Part shown: positions 42,330 through 54,919 of the stretch, in pieces
How the letters are laid out: the number at the start of each line of letters is the position of its first letter
Numbering within the stretch: the first letter of the stretch is position 1
Source of the DNA: Posidonia oceanica
Taxonomy: Eukaryota > Streptophyta > Magnoliopsida > Alismatales > Posidoniaceae
Reading direction: 5' to 3'
NCBI GenBank assembly: GCA_037176725.1
Contig: JAZBRS010000029.1
Location: 44,092,001 to 44,156,000, forward strand
DNA length: 64,000 nucleotides
The notes under the pieces: model-generated
Seen by the model: only the letters and a program-made list of their open reading frames with translations
Database searches by the model: none
What the model was told of the DNA's origin: nothing
Made by a program: the position numbers and the translations under genes

Positions 42330-42950
42330 ATGGGCGCCGTCTTGGGCCAACATGACGAATCTGGTAGAAGGGAGCGCGCCATCTATTACCTGAGCAAGAA
42401 ATTTAATGAATGCGAAGCCAGGTACAGTACACTAGAGAAGACCTGCTTGTCCCTTGTCTGGGCTGCACAGAAACTAAGGCACTACATGATGGCATACCCA
42501 GTTCAACTCTTATACCGGCATGATCCTATCAAGTTCCTCTTTCAAAAGCCGGCCATGGTAGGCAGATGTGCTAAGTGGCAGGTGTTATTGTCTCAGTACG
42601 ACATCACCTTTGTCACGCAGAAATCCATGAAGGGTCAGGCCATGGCAGACCATCTTGCTGATCTTCCTCTGCCTGAATACCAACCCCTCCAGACGCAATT
42701 CCCTGATGAGGACATCCTCTTCGCAATGGAGGGCTCTGAGGAGAAAAATCTTGAAAAACAAGAGGAATGGCAGCTCTACTTTGATGGCGCTGTCAACAAA
42801 AAGGGCCGAGGCGTAGGCGCAGTGCTGACCACGCCCCAGGGACAGATGATTCCCTTCGCGAGGAAGCTGACTTTCACCTGCACAAACAATGAAGCCGAAT
42901 ATGAAGCATGTATCCTAGGATTGAAAGTCGCCCTCGAGCATAAGGCGTAG
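42330..42950 (+). pseudogene. Element B pol, RNase H and start of second RNase H
   Basis: Open stretch from MGAVLGQHDESGR to TAG at 42948-42950. It contains the gypsy RNase H tail and then the second, archaeal-type RNase H (WQLYFDGAVNKKGRGVGAVL; NNEAEYEACILGLK). The TAG at the end is at the same codon as the TAG at 20198-20200 in A, inside the second domain. Confidence 0.88.
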
Positions 42951-44492
42951 AAGCTGCATGTGCACGGTGATGCCATGCTAGTAATCTCTCAAGTGAACGG
43001 CGACTGGAGAACAAAAGATCCCAAGCTTGTGCCGTATCACGAACACCTGCTGAGGCTGATGGAAGAATTTGAGAGCATCTGCTTCACATACATGAACAGA
43101 GCAAGGAATGCATACGTAGACGCGCTAGCAACTTTGGCATCCTGGCTCACTATATCTGAAGACAGCGCAGTGGATGTATCTGTTACTCGCATTGAGCAGC
43201 CTACATATTGCCTGAACATAGAAGAGGCGGATTCAGCAAAGGAGCAACCCTGGTATCAAGATATAAAATCTTTCCTGGAATCTGGCAGCTTTCCTCCTGA
43301 TACCGCGGCAGCGGACAAGAGAACTCTGGCGCGTCTGGCGTCAAAGTATGTGTTGGGGGCTGGACAGCTGTACAGAAGGTCATACAATCAGATGCTACTA
43401 CGCTGCCTGAACAAATCGGAGGCTGACACGCTGATGCTTCAAGTGCATGCAGGGACTTGTGGCCCGCACATGAACGGCGTCCTCCTGGCCAAGAAGATCA
43501 TGCTTCAAGGATATTTCTGGCAGACCATGGAAGCAGACTGCTGCCGGTTCGTGCGCAGATGCCACAACTGTCAGATCCATGGTAACTTCATCAAAGCCCC
43601 CCCGCAACAGCTGCATAACATGTCTTCGCCATGGCCTTTCTCCACTTGGGGGATCGATGTCATCGGCACCATCCACCCAGCTGCTTCAAATGGTCATCGT
43701 TACATTCTGGTAGCGATCGATTACTTTACCAAGTGGGTGGAAGCAGCCTCTTATAAGACAGTCACCGCTGTGGCAATAGAAAAGTTTATCAAGAACAATA
43801 TCGTTGCCCAATATAGGGTCCCGCACTCAGTCATCTCTGATAATGGCACAAACTTCATTGCCAAAAGGATCGAGGAATTCTTGCAGAGTCTCAAAATCAA
43901 GCATCATAGATCCTCGCCCTATCAGCCACAGATGAACGGAGCAGTGGAGTCTGCAAACAAGAACATTGTTAAAATCCTGAAGAAAACGGCAGAAACCCAC
44001 AAGGATTGGCATGACAAGCTCCCGTACGCACTCTGGGCGTACAGGACATCAATCCGGACCTCGACGGGAGCCACCCCGTACTCGCTGGTGTACGGCATGG
44101 AAGCGGTGTTACCTGTTGAAGTAGAGATCCCCTCTCTGCGGATCCTACAAGAAGCTGAGTTGGAAGAGGCAGAATGGGTCGAAGACCGCTGCATCCAACT
44201 GAATTTGATTGATGAGCGCAGACTGCAAGCTATGCACAATGCTCACTGCTACCAGAAGCGGATGGCCAGAGCATTCTTGAAGAAGGTCCAGCCCAGAAAC
44301 TTTCAGCCAGGGGACCTTGTCTTGCGCGCCATCCATTTGCCTGACGGTCGAGGGAAATTCCGACCCAATTGGCGCGGCCCCTTTGTGGTCAAGCAGATCT
44401 TCTCGGGAGGCGCTGTAACTCTTGAGGATATGGACCAGGTCGAGCAGTCTGAGCCCGTCAACCTCTGCTATCTCAAGAAGTACTATCAGTAA
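42951..44492 (+). pseudogene. Element B pol, end of second RNase H plus integrase
   Basis: 510 open codons from 42960, same frame as the preceding segment, to TAA 44490-44492. Zinc residues H163, H170, C201, C204, catalytic D233, D294, E330 (35 residues between D294 and E330) and GPF near 473 are all present. The final residues (NLCYLKKYYQ) match A. The integrase part itself is undamaged but lies behind many upstream stops. Confidence 0.92.
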
Positions 44493-45955
44493 CCGAAAGC
44501 GGCCCCGTTGCAGATGCCCTTCTCCCATCTACACACTTGCATTCTCACTTCTTGCATTCTCGTCCTACCTACATCTTCTATCTATCCTACTCTTGCATTC
44601 TCTCCTCTCAAATCATCATCATCATCTTCTCAAAAACATCCATCATCTCTCTTCAAATCATCATCGTCATCCCTTCAAGTCATGCATTACATCTTTCGGC
44701 CCGGTGATGAAAACCGGAAGTGCTTGCCTGCTCTAGAAAGAGCCGCCCTACCTCACCCGGCACTACTTAGATGTCTTAGCTAGTGAGGGAGCCACCATCA
44801 ATCAGGACAGGCGAACTGCCTAATCTCATAAGGACATACACCTCTGAGGGAGAAAAAAATGTTAGTATGTGAGTCTGGAAAAAGTGAGAGTAGACATCAA
44901 GGCTTGGGCACATCCAAGGAACCGAAGACGAAGACAGAAGCCGGCCCTAGAGATAGGGGTGTGCAGTCTAACCCTGCTCCTTCTACCCATCACACAGTAG
45001 ACCCAAAGCCCAGATCCATCACGACTCAAGCACTCTTCTTTTGCCACCAAAATGGGGATAGCAAAAGCCTGAAAAAAAAAAAGAGAAAAAGAAATCAAAC
45101 AAGCAAAAAAAAAGAGATAGAACAAAAACCAAAAAAAAAGGGGGAAAAAGCAAAAGCAAAAGCAAAAAAAAGAGAAAAAGGCAAGATGCAGCCCAAAAAT
45201 ACAGGCACCATCATCCCCTGCACCTCACTAGAGACCCAAGGGTGTTAAGTTTTAAGGGTCTACCACTCCCCTCCAAGAGCAAACACTTACCTTCTCCCAA
45301 GCTAGGGGCGGAGAAAGACTGCATACCTATGAGGGAGAAATCAAAAGAAAAAAAGAGAGCAGAAAGAGTAGGTGTAGGTCCTGAGAGTCCGGCAAATAGC
45401 CTGTCCTCACCACACCACCACCTGTACAAATGCCAACACCTGTTCCGGAGTGCCACCAGCTAGCCAAGAGTCTAAGTAGGGCCCAGTGAGTCGGGGACCA
45501 CTCCTTTCCTTTGCAGCAGGCACCAAAGCACTCCATGTGCTGAGGGCACCCAAGCATACCAATCACTTCATAAGCACACCGACCTACATCATGCATACAT
45601 GCATCCTCATCTATCCTTTCTTTCTTATCAATCGTTCTGCTCTGCAACTCGCTTCGACCCTGAGACAGTACTTCTTACCTAGAACGCGTTGGCGCTACTC
45701 AAGCTATGCTGGTCCAGATCTCCTGCCAGCCCTTGCCCCTGTGTCCACAAGACTGCTGCAGAATCCCTTTGCTTATCTTTGCTTAACTGCTATATTCTGA
45801 TCTTTGACTGCTAGCTGCTATTGAACTACATTATCAGCCTCAGATTCTGCTCTCTGACAGAGATTATATACCTGTGTGATCTGACTGTTTGCAATGGTAA
45901 CAACAGGTACCTTCAAGATCTGCAGTTATCTGCCTGTACCCCTGCGATCTGCGCA
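44493..45955 (+). other. Element B inter-ORF region
   Basis: Conserved in order with A 17189-18655, including an A-rich tract at 45070-45180 and the block near 44700-44850 (GGAAGTGCTTGCCTGCTCTA). No gene seen. The conserved CAGGTACCTTCAAG just before the next ORF could be a splice acceptor; this is speculation. Confidence 0.75.
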
Positions 45956-47153
45956 ATGGGCTTCCCCACTCTGTTGACTCCAGCACACTGCTCGGAGACC
46001 TTGCGAGAATGGATCGGCGAGCTTACCCAAGAAGACTGCGAAAAGCTACGCCTGTGGGGCATCCCAACCAAGTTGCTGAAGGCTGCTGATGTGGAAGTAA
46101 GCCGCCATCTTCTGTGTGCCGCCGCAAGATTCTGGAAACCGGCGCACCACGTCTTTCGCTTTGGCAGAATTGAGCTTACACCCACACTGGAAGAAGTACG
46201 TCGGATCTGCGGCTTCTCCAAGATCATGGGGCCGCCTATCTTCATGAGGAGCGACGGATATCTCGCGGTCCTGAGCCAGCTGACTGGGCTCCCTACTCGA
46301 AGCTGCCAACAGGGGCTAATCTGCACCAGCGGACCTGAACCTATGCTTCGCCTAACGCACTTTGATGATGTCATGAAGAAGCGCGTCGAACTCGGAGATG
46401 AGCTATGGCTCCGAGGGTTTGTCATCCGCTTCCTGGGCGAGCTGATCTTTACTCATGGCCGACTGACAGTGGCCATTTGCAGAGATAGCATTTGCTGTGG
46501 TGACCCAGCACATAGACCTGGCACCAGTTGTTCTGGCGGAAACATATCGCGGGCTGGACCGCATCTCACATCGCTACCGCCACTTCCACGGCTGCGGGGC
46601 ACTTATTCAAGTCTGGCTAGCTGCACACTTAGAAATGAACTTTCTGCGCCCCCAGGTGCATGCTTTCGAAGTCTACTGCAGCAGCGGCCGTGCCAAGACA
46701 GTCAAGAGCGTCAAAGAAGAGTACGAAAGGCTATCAGCACTGACTGATGACGCTGTGACCTGGCGTATCATCCCCTCTGAGGCCGAGCCATTCACAGTCT
46801 TTTTCAGCACGCGTGACACGCAGCTGATCGTGCTACCAGGATTCACGGCGGGAGTGGAATACCACCCCATCAGGGTTATGTGCCAATTTGGCTTCCAGCA
46901 GGGCGCCTTTGTTGACAGCACAACGCCTGAGCTCCTTCAAGCATACCCTCTCAGCACGACTGCCCCAACCAAGAAGCTGGCTGATCTGATGCAGCATGGG
47001 GTGCGGTCAACAGACATCGCAGCAGTGAGAGGTGTAGGATGCACCCCTAAATATGCGACTGAGGTCCAAGAGCTCTGGCCTGTCAATGAGATTCCGCCAG
47101 GCGGCCCCTTATTCCCCGACTCCAGGCAGTCAAAGAAGGCCCGAACCGACTAG
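45956..47153 (+). pseudogene. Plant mobile domain/DUF7745-like ORF of element B, frameshifted
   Basis: ATG 45956 to TAG 47151-47153. It aligns throughout with the intact A protein. A 5-nt deletion near 46477 (after LTFTHGRLTVAI-type sequence, ATTTGCAGAG in place of ATCGAGGTCACAGAG) shifts the frame; both halves are otherwise open, the first to about residue 175 and the second covering the rest. Close sequence agreement with A on either side indicates recent loss. No in-frame TAG codons are present in either half, in contrast to gag-pol. Confidence 0.82.
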
Positions 47154-47453
47154 GCACTTGTGCAAGCATCATGTGGTCTTCTTTCAAGTTATGCTGTATG
47201 TTTTTGGCCTGCCACAGGCATGTACTCATCAAGTTCTATCAATGAAAACTATTTTCTGCTGTCTGCTTGCACTTCAACACTGTCTATTGCATTGCGTTAT
47301 CATTGCCAACATCATCTTGGGCCCTCTGGCTAGACTTGCAGCCAACACAACGCAGGAAAGTCCTCAGCACCCACTCCGGAGTCCAGAATCTTTGCAGACC
47401 CGCTCCGGCAAGCCACGCCATCCAGCGTCCCCAGCTGAGTCATCATCATCTGT
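47154..47453 (+). other. Element B region after the extra ORF
   Basis: About 300 bp conserved with A 15690-15985, including CATGTGGTCTTCTTTCAA and the GCCTGCCACAGGCATG-type dyad. No gene seen. Confidence 0.65.
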
Positions 47454-47640
47454 GGGCTGGCACCCCAAACTGCTCGGTGATAGGTCCGTCAACCTATCAT
47501 TCCGGGCTGGCACCCCAAACTGCTCGGCGATAGGTCCGTCAACCTATCATCTCCAGCGGGCTGGCACCCCCAACTGCTCGGCCATAGGCCCGTCAACCTG
47601 TCATCTTTTGCGGGCTGGTACCCCAAACTACTCGTCTGAC
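47454..47640 (+). repeat. 50-54 bp tandem repeat of element B
   Basis: Four units starting GGGCTGGCACCCCAAACTGC at 47454, 47504, 47558 and 47612. Units contain GATAGGTCCGTCAACCTATC, an inverted repeat with 6-bp arms. They are homologous to parts of the 114-bp repeat in A. Confidence 0.88.
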
Positions 47641-47697
47641 AAACACGTCAGTTTTGTCTTCACCCTCTGCTTTTGATGCCAAGGACGTGCTGGCCAA

Positions 47698-47724
47698 CCC
47701 CTGGTGTCATCTCGACACCAGGGG
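47698..47724 (+). other. CCCCTGG hairpin of element B
   Basis: CCCCTGGTGTC and GACACCAGGGG with loop ATCTC; perfect 11-bp stem. Same position in the element as 14766-14792 in A and 62413-62439 in C. Confidence 0.88.
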
Positions 47725-47767
47725 CATCTTTTGATCGCCCCTTTGGTATCATTCTCCCCTTCCTTCC

Positions 47768-47792
47768 CCCATGATATTCCTGGTATCATGGG
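47768..47792 (+). other. Covarying hairpin with TTCCTGG loop, element B
   Basis: CCCATGATA, loop TTCCTGG, TATCATGGG: a perfect 9-bp stem. It lies 43 bp after the CCCCTGG hairpin; A has the same order and a similar spacing (42 bp). Confidence 0.85.
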
Positions 47793-47809
47793 ATGCTTCG
47801 CTCTCGCGA

Positions 47810-48450
47810 AACCTTTTCAATCAATCAGTCTCATCATTACCTCATCCCCTCTTTGCCGGCCGATAAGTCCGATATCTTATCACCTTTTCAAACAATCAAT
47901 CTCATCATTACCTCATCCTCTCTTTGCCGGCCGATAAGTCCGATATCTTATCACCTTTTCAAACAATCAATCTCATCATTACCTCATCCCCTCTTTGCCG
48001 GCCGATATGTCCGATATCTTATCACCTTTTCAATCAATCAATCTCATCATTACCTCATCCCCTCTTTGCCGGCTGATAAGTCCGATATCTTATCATCTCT
48101 CATCATTACCTCATCCCCTCTTTGCCGGCCGATAAGTCCGATATCTTATCAATCAACAATCAATCTCATCATTACCTCATCCCCTCTTTGTCGGCCGATA
48201 AGTCCGATATCTTATCACCTTTTCAAGCAATCAATCTCATCATTATCTCATCCCCTCTTTGCCGGTCGATAAGTCCGATATCTTATCAACTTTTCAATCA
48301 ATCAATCTCATCATTACCTCATCCCCTCTTTGCCGGCCGATAAGTCCGATATCTTATCAATCAACAATCAATCTCATCATTACCTCATCCCCTCTTTGCC
48401 GGCCGATAAGTCCGATATCTTATCAATCAATCAATCAATCAATCAATCAC
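47810..48450 (+). repeat. GATAAG-type hairpin array of element B
   Basis: Nine or ten units of about 60-75 bp, each with GCCGGCCGATAAGTCCGATA followed by TCTTATC, then ACCTTTTCAAACAATCAATC and CTCATCATTACCTCATCCCC. The core GATAAGTCCGATATCTTATC is a dyad with arms GATAAG/CTTATC. Apparent ORFs (47793-48477) are due to the repeat. Confidence 0.9.
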
Positions 48451-48454
48451 TGCT

Positions 48455-49455
48455 CTTTCCGGTTGATAGGACCGTAAACTATCATCTTGGGCTGATCCCC
48501 GATCTGGCCCGCAGTTGTGTTATACGGCTGACATCCAGTAACTGTCCCTCGTAATTGCACTTTCCAGTTGATAGGACTGTAAACTATCGTTCTAGTCGAT
48601 AGGACTGTAAACTATCGCTCCAGTTGATAGGACTGTAAACTATCATTCTCTGGCTGATGATCCAAAACTCATCTTGGCTGATATCCGAAACTATCACTTG
48701 CAATTACGTTATACGGCTGACATCCAGTAACTGTCCCTTGCAATTGCAGCTTCCAGTTGATAGGACTGTAAACTATCGTTCCAGTTGATAGGACTGTAAA
48801 CTATCGTTCCAATTGATAGGACCGTAAACTATCATCTGCAATTGCATTATACGGCTGATATCCAGTAACTATCCCTCATGATTGCGCTTTCCAGTTGATA
48901 GGACTGTAAACTATCGTTCCAGTTGATAGGACTGTAAACTATCTCTCCAGTTGATAGGACTGTAAACTATCATTCCAGTTGATAGGACTGTAAACTATCC
49001 CTCGCAATCATGTTATACGGCTGATATCCATTAACTATCCCTCGCAAATGCCCTTTCCAGTTGATAGGACTGTAAACTATCGCTCCAGTTGATAGGCCTG
49101 TAAACTATCGTTCCAGTTGATAGGACTGTAAACTATCATTCTCTGGCATTTGCGTTATACGGCTGATACTCAGTAACTATCCCTCATGGTTTGTGCTTTC
49201 CAGTTGATAGGACTGTAAACTATCGTTCCAGTTGATAGGTCTGTAAACTATCATTCCAGTTGATAGGACTGTAAACTATCCCGCACAACCATGTTATACG
49301 GCTGATATCCAGTAACTATCACTCACAACTGCCTCCGGTTGATAGGACCGTAAACTATCGTTCCAGTTGATAGGTCTATAAACTATCGTTCCAGTTGATA
49401 GGACTGTAAACTATCACTCCCGGTTGATAGGACCGTAAACTATCCGGCCGATAAG
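48455..49455 (+). repeat. GATAG-type hairpin array of element B
   Basis: About 35 units, mainly CAGTTGATAGGACTGTAAAC followed by TATC, plus GGCTGATATCCAGTAACTAT types. Stem 1 is GATAG/CTATC; a second interleaved dyad is CAG/CTG in most units and CGG/CCG at about 48459, 49334 and 49422. Exceptions to the second dyad are at about 48808 and 49363. Blocks are bounded by GCAATTGC-like sequences. Confidence 0.9.
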
Positions 49456-49941
49456 CCCGACACCTTATCACCTTTTTGGCGTGGCCTTGTCCCAGGAAGG
49501 CAAAGTCCCGCATCCCCCTTTGCGAAAGGAGAGTTGGTCTCTCTCCCCTCGCACCCCTCTTTTTTCTGCTAGCTTGCTCCCTGGGTGGGGACAAGTTGCA
49601 CCTTTTCTTTCTTGCCTTGTCGCGCAAGTCTGGCCTTCTCGCCAGATCCATGCGCCACATCGCGCCTTTCTTCTGGCATTTCTCTTGCATCATCTCTGCA
49701 CCTTCTCAGCTAGCACTGCATACTAATTTAGCATCATCAGCATCACTTGCACTGCATCAGCATTCTAGTTGCACTAACTTTTGTACTAACGTTTGCATTG
49801 CATTTGCATTAGCATGCATTGCATACTTTGCACATCATCCATTTGCACCTGCATTTTGCATTGCGGCAACGGGCTACGATTTTCGATGCATCCGCCGAAT
49901 AAGTAGCTCACGCCCATAGCAAACCTCTGCTCCCACCGGTC
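49456..49941 (+). other. Element B 3' region next to the LTR, no gene
   Basis: Conserved with A 12514-12994. A 147-codon ORF (49476-49919) shares its last 25 codons with one in A but not its middle in frame; judged non-coding. It ends in a conserved segment (GCGGCAACGGGCTACGA; CGAATAAGTAGCTCACGCCC). Confidence 0.6.
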
Positions 49942-50025
49942 AGATGGGGTGTCTTATCAACCCTGAGCAGCGGCCTCGCTCCACTTGACCTTGCTCAGGG
50001 AGGGGCATCTGTTGACACCCCATCT
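49942..50025 (+). other. Polypurine-tract hairpin of element B
   Basis: AGATGGGGTGTC (49942-49953) pairs with GACACCCCATCT (50014-50025, inside the LTR). CCCTGAGC pairs with GCTCAGGG within. The polypurine tract CAGGGAGGGGCATC ends at 50009, directly before LTR TGTTGACA. Equivalent to 12430-12513 in A and 59151-59228 in C. Confidence 0.85.
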
Positions 50026-53000
50026 TGACAGGCTCGGATCATTTGGGACCTTCTAGTGACTTCTGGATCTAAACCTAGGTCAAAACAACCCCCAACCCTC
50101 TTCATCTCACCCTTCAAAACAAGCCTAACTTGACCTAAGCCCACACCCTCTTCCCAAGCCTAAAACCTGCCCAAAAACCATAGGAAAACCCATCAACCCC
50201 TACTTAGCAAACCTACCCAAACACCTAAAAATTCTCAACCCAAAACCATTCCCAAAAACCCTAGAAAACTTAGGTGAAACTACCCTTTTTCTACACCTCA
50301 AAACCCCTCCAAAACTTACTCAAAACTAGACCAAATCCCCAGAACCAACACTAGAAATCCTAGGCTACACACTCCCCAATTTTCACCCCATTTTAAGACC
50401 TTTAAGCCTTCCTCTCACCTAAATTATCCTCTTCTCTCTCCTGGATTATCCTTTTCTCTCTCCTCTCTCTCTCTCCTGATTATCCTCCCTCTTTTCATCC
50501 CCTTCTCTCTCTTTTTCTTGCCTGACTGTGGGCCCCCTTTGTGCTTCTATCTCTTCTCTATCTTATTTCTATTTTTACCTTATTTTTAGCATTTTCCCTG
50601 ACTTTTAAAAAATTGTTTTCCCCCAACTCATCTCTTTCCCCTTTATTCTCCCCTTTTTTCCTTTTCTTCTCCCTTCTCTTTTCCTTTTTCTTTCTTTTGC
50701 TAAAATCCATAAGAACCGATAAAAATCTCTAAAACGCTAAAACAAAAGGGAAACAAACTAGAACCCTAAGAAAAATAATTGAAAATACTAAACAAACAAT
50801 TAAAAACCTAAACCCAACTAAAATTAGCTAAAATGGAAAATCAAGGATGCAAGCTAAAAAATACAAAATAACCAAAAGAAAATGCTGTAAAATCAAGGAA
50901 AAAACAAAAATATAATCAAAACCAACCAAAAGTGAAAACCCTATCAAAATAATCTAAGAACAAACCCTAAGAAGAAGTAAAACATTTAAAAACACTAAGA
51001 CAAATAATTAATGGAAAAAGCTTGACTTAACAAACCTAAGAAAGACAACTTAAGAACTTAATTAAAAAGAAAATGAGAAGCAAATTAAAAAGATTTAAAA
51101 ACACTTAATCTATCAAGAAGAAACTTAACTAAAAAACATCGAGAAAACTTAACAAATAAAAAATCAAAAGTGTAATTCAAAGAAAGACTTAAGAAGGATC
51201 CTAAAAAGACTAAAATCAAAAACCCAAAACTCACTCTAATTAATCTAAAAATAAATCTCAAAAAATCCTCACTAAAATCCCAGATACTTAACAAGAAAAA
51301 CACAATGGAAAAATAATTTAAAAGGCTTAACAAACACTTAATCAAAATGGAAAACAAATTAAAAACAAAGAAAACCCTTAAAACCCTAATCAAACCCAAA
51401 ACCCCTCTAAAACCAGGATTAATCAACTAAAAACAGTCATTAAAAATTTAATCAACATCCTAACTTAAAACACAATCACCCTAATATTTCTACCTATTTT
51501 TATTTTATTTTTACCTAATTTATTTCTCCTCTTTTTCTCCTCTCCTTCTCCCTTTCTTCCTATTCTTTTCCTTTTTCTCTGCTGGGCCCAATTCAGCCCG
51601 TCCACCCCTTCCTTCCTTCTTTTTTCTATTTTATTTTCTCCTCAGCCTGCGGCCCGGCCCGCCTTCCTCCTACTTCCTCTTCCTTCTTCTTCCTCTGCGT
51701 TTTTTTTTCTTCTCTTCCTGCGGCCAACCAACAGCGCTCCCTCCCTGTTTTTGAATTCAACTTCTTCCCTCTCCGTCCAATCCAACACCAGTTCGCCTCG
51801 GCCTCCTCTTCTCTCAGCACCTTTTCCGGGAGGCTTTAATTGCCTGTCGTCTGGCCGGCTGCTTGTCTCCCTCAGCAGCAGTGGATCGAGCCGGTGGAAT
51901 TCGAATTCCAGAGCGCGCGAGCAAGCTGGAGAGCAGCAGATAAAGCCTCAGCTTTCGACCCCTTCAATGCCCCTTTGCCATCCGAGAGAGAGAACCAGAG
52001 AAGTCCAGAGAATTCCCAAGCAAATCTCTTTCTTCTCCCTCTGATTTTCAGCAACACTTCCCTTTCTTTTTCTCCCTGAAACCAAGCCCGTTTCAACATC
52101 CAATTCTCTTCCATTTCATCTCCCAAATTCACCCGGCACACCAGCATCCCTCCTCCATCATTTCCCGGCCTTTCCACCTCAGAACCACCCCTAGTTCACC
52201 CGAACTTCCACCGCAGAAGCCAACTGCAACCCATCACTTCTCATTTCAGAATTGCCTTCACCACAGTCCTCCTTTTCGTCCCAAAACTTTCCCAGTCACT
52301 CACCTGAACTCCACCTCTCCAAGCCACCCGACCTTCACCCTTCTCCCCCCTCGCAGCCCGAACGTTCCACCACAAATAGTTACCTCCCTCTCTGACCAGA
52401 AAGTCGACCGGCTTGCAATCTCCATCCGCAGACCTCCCCTGATCAATTCGACCGCCCAAAACCCTTCTCCGAACCTCTAGCAGTCTTCCAGAAGACCCCA
52501 TCCGACCTGAGGAGCAGCAGACAGCCCCCCGATCTCCGGTTGCCTCTGTGAACCCACAATCAGCCGGATCTTCCTCCGGTCTTCGCGGCAGCCGTCCAAC
52601 CATCCGGGAAGCACCGGAGGGTCACTCTGAGGCGATCCCAATCCTCTCGAGCAGCAGACGGCGCCCGCAGCAGCCAGACGAGCTCCACCGGCGAGTTCAG
52701 AAATCACCTACGTCGGGAGGACTTCTCAGACGCGGAGATAGGTAACTTCTTGTTCCTTTAGTATAATCTTCCTCCCCTCTTGCTTTTCCCCACCTTAGAG
52801 TAGGTGTTCCTTCGCTCCTGCGCCGAATCAGCTCCGGCCAAAGTCGTCTTCTTCGGCGAGACTCTCCGCGCATCCCTCCTCTCCGGTCAGCAGAACGGCC
52901 TTCCAGCAGCACCCTCTGGTCCGCACGAGCCTCAGGAGCACGCCCTGGCCCTCAGATCGCCGCGTCGCCGGGCCGATCGCCTGGGATGCGTTTCTGAAGC

Positions 53001-54919
53001 TTTGCAGACCTCCGGTGGCTTCTCCGGCTCGCTCCAGCCCGCGTCGAGCTCCGCCGAGCATCGTCCGACCTCCGTCAGGATCTGGAGATGCCTCCCCGCC
53101 GGTCTGCGCTGCTCCAACACCCTCGTGCCGGCGTTCATGGACGCTGGCAGCTTGCTGCTACAGTGTCCATGGCCGTCGGCCATGCACTGTTCATTTATTT
53201 TCCAGTTATCTAAGTTTTTCGTTAAATATTGCATTTCTGGTCTGAGTTTTTATTATTTTGCATTCCAGTCCTTCATTTGATTTAATCTGCTGATTTTTGA
53301 ACTGAAACCATATCAAATTGCATGAAATGTCTGTGGTTTTCCCTATTTGCATGCTAATCCATTTACTGTGCTTCCCTTCGTTAATAAGTTAGACTTTGGC
53401 CCTCTTGCTTTTGATTTTTGCACTTAAGTCCTGCAGTAGTTTAATTAGATTTAATGCATATAGTTTGCCATATAAAATTGCATTCTGGGTCCCCTTTGTT
53501 TTCTGTTTTTGCATCCTGATCCTCTGTCCTATAGAACTTAGGTTTTATTTTTCATTTTTGCTTGTTGCATTGCATTTTTCCTCCTCTTTTTTCTGATTTT
53601 TGCATGTAGGTCCTTTCTAATGCACAGTAGTCATTTTTAATGCATATTTAGCTTATTAAATTGCATTTTTGACCTTGCATATTTTAAAAATTGCATGTCA
53701 GTCCTCTGTCTGCCCCCTTTATGCATATTTTGCTTCAAAAATTACATTTTTGACCCTGCATGATTTGAAAATTACACATAGGTCCTCAGCATGCTTATAA
53801 AAATCAATTAAATGCATATTTTGCTTCAAAAATTGCATTTTAGACCCCACATGTTTGAAAAATTGCATGTAGGTCCCCATTTGCATTCCCAGACTACTCA
53901 GGACCCTGTTTTTTTTGGAAAAATTGCATTTTAGACCCTAAAGATTTCAAAATTGCATTTCAACTTGCCACATGTCTTCAAAACTTGTCCTGATGCATAC
54001 CCATTTTGAAAAATTGCATTTTAAACCCTATCCTTTGCAAAATTGCATTCAGACCCTCCTTTTTTCAAAATCCTTGCTTGAAAGCCCCAAGCCTTTCAAA
54101 ACTTTTGCATTTAGACCCCCATCTTTTCAAAAATTGCATTTGAACCCCCATTCTTCTGAAAAATCCCCCTAAGTCTTTTCTTACTTTCTGCATGCATTGC
54201 ATTCATGTATTCTAGCTTTTTGCACCCTCTGCACACACTTAAAGCTTTATTAGCTCCTATTCACATGGGAGGACCTGTCTGCACACCCCTAGGACCCCCT
54301 GAACACTTAGATCTGTTCTTCTCCCCTGTTCTGGCCCCCTACCTTGAAGCTGCGATATCTTCCAATCCGGCCGTTGGATCTTCTCAAACAAGCTACCCAG
54401 ACGACCCCGGCGGAGCGCTCTTCAGAATGGACCAAGCAGATTTCAGATCAGGCTCCAGATTTTCCAGGTACGTCCTCCTGAACCCCTGCACAGCATTCAT
54501 TTGCATTGCATGCATCGTTTTCGCTTTTTGCTTCTTTGAGCATGTAGAATAGGACTTCCTCTTCTTATCTATCAACTCCGTCCTTCGTTTCGCGTATCCC
54601 CAAGTGTTTTGTGTTGTGTTTTCCCTGGATTCACCACTTATTGCGACTTTCTTCCCACTTTCCCACGATCCGATCGCACCGCAAGCTTTGGGCAGCGTGC
54701 GAGACACATCGTGGAGCGGTTTAGTGGAAAACAGTCACAAAGCAGTGGTAATCCCTCCACTTGCTTGTTCTCCCCAGTGTAGGTCTTCACACCTGCTCTG
54801 TGTAGCCCTTACACAGTGCCTGTTCTCACACACGCACTGTTTGCCTCCCCTTTCACTTTTCTCATCCTTTCTCTTTGCATTTGCATCTGCATGGTTTTGC
54901 CGAGGTTTTATTCCGTCTT

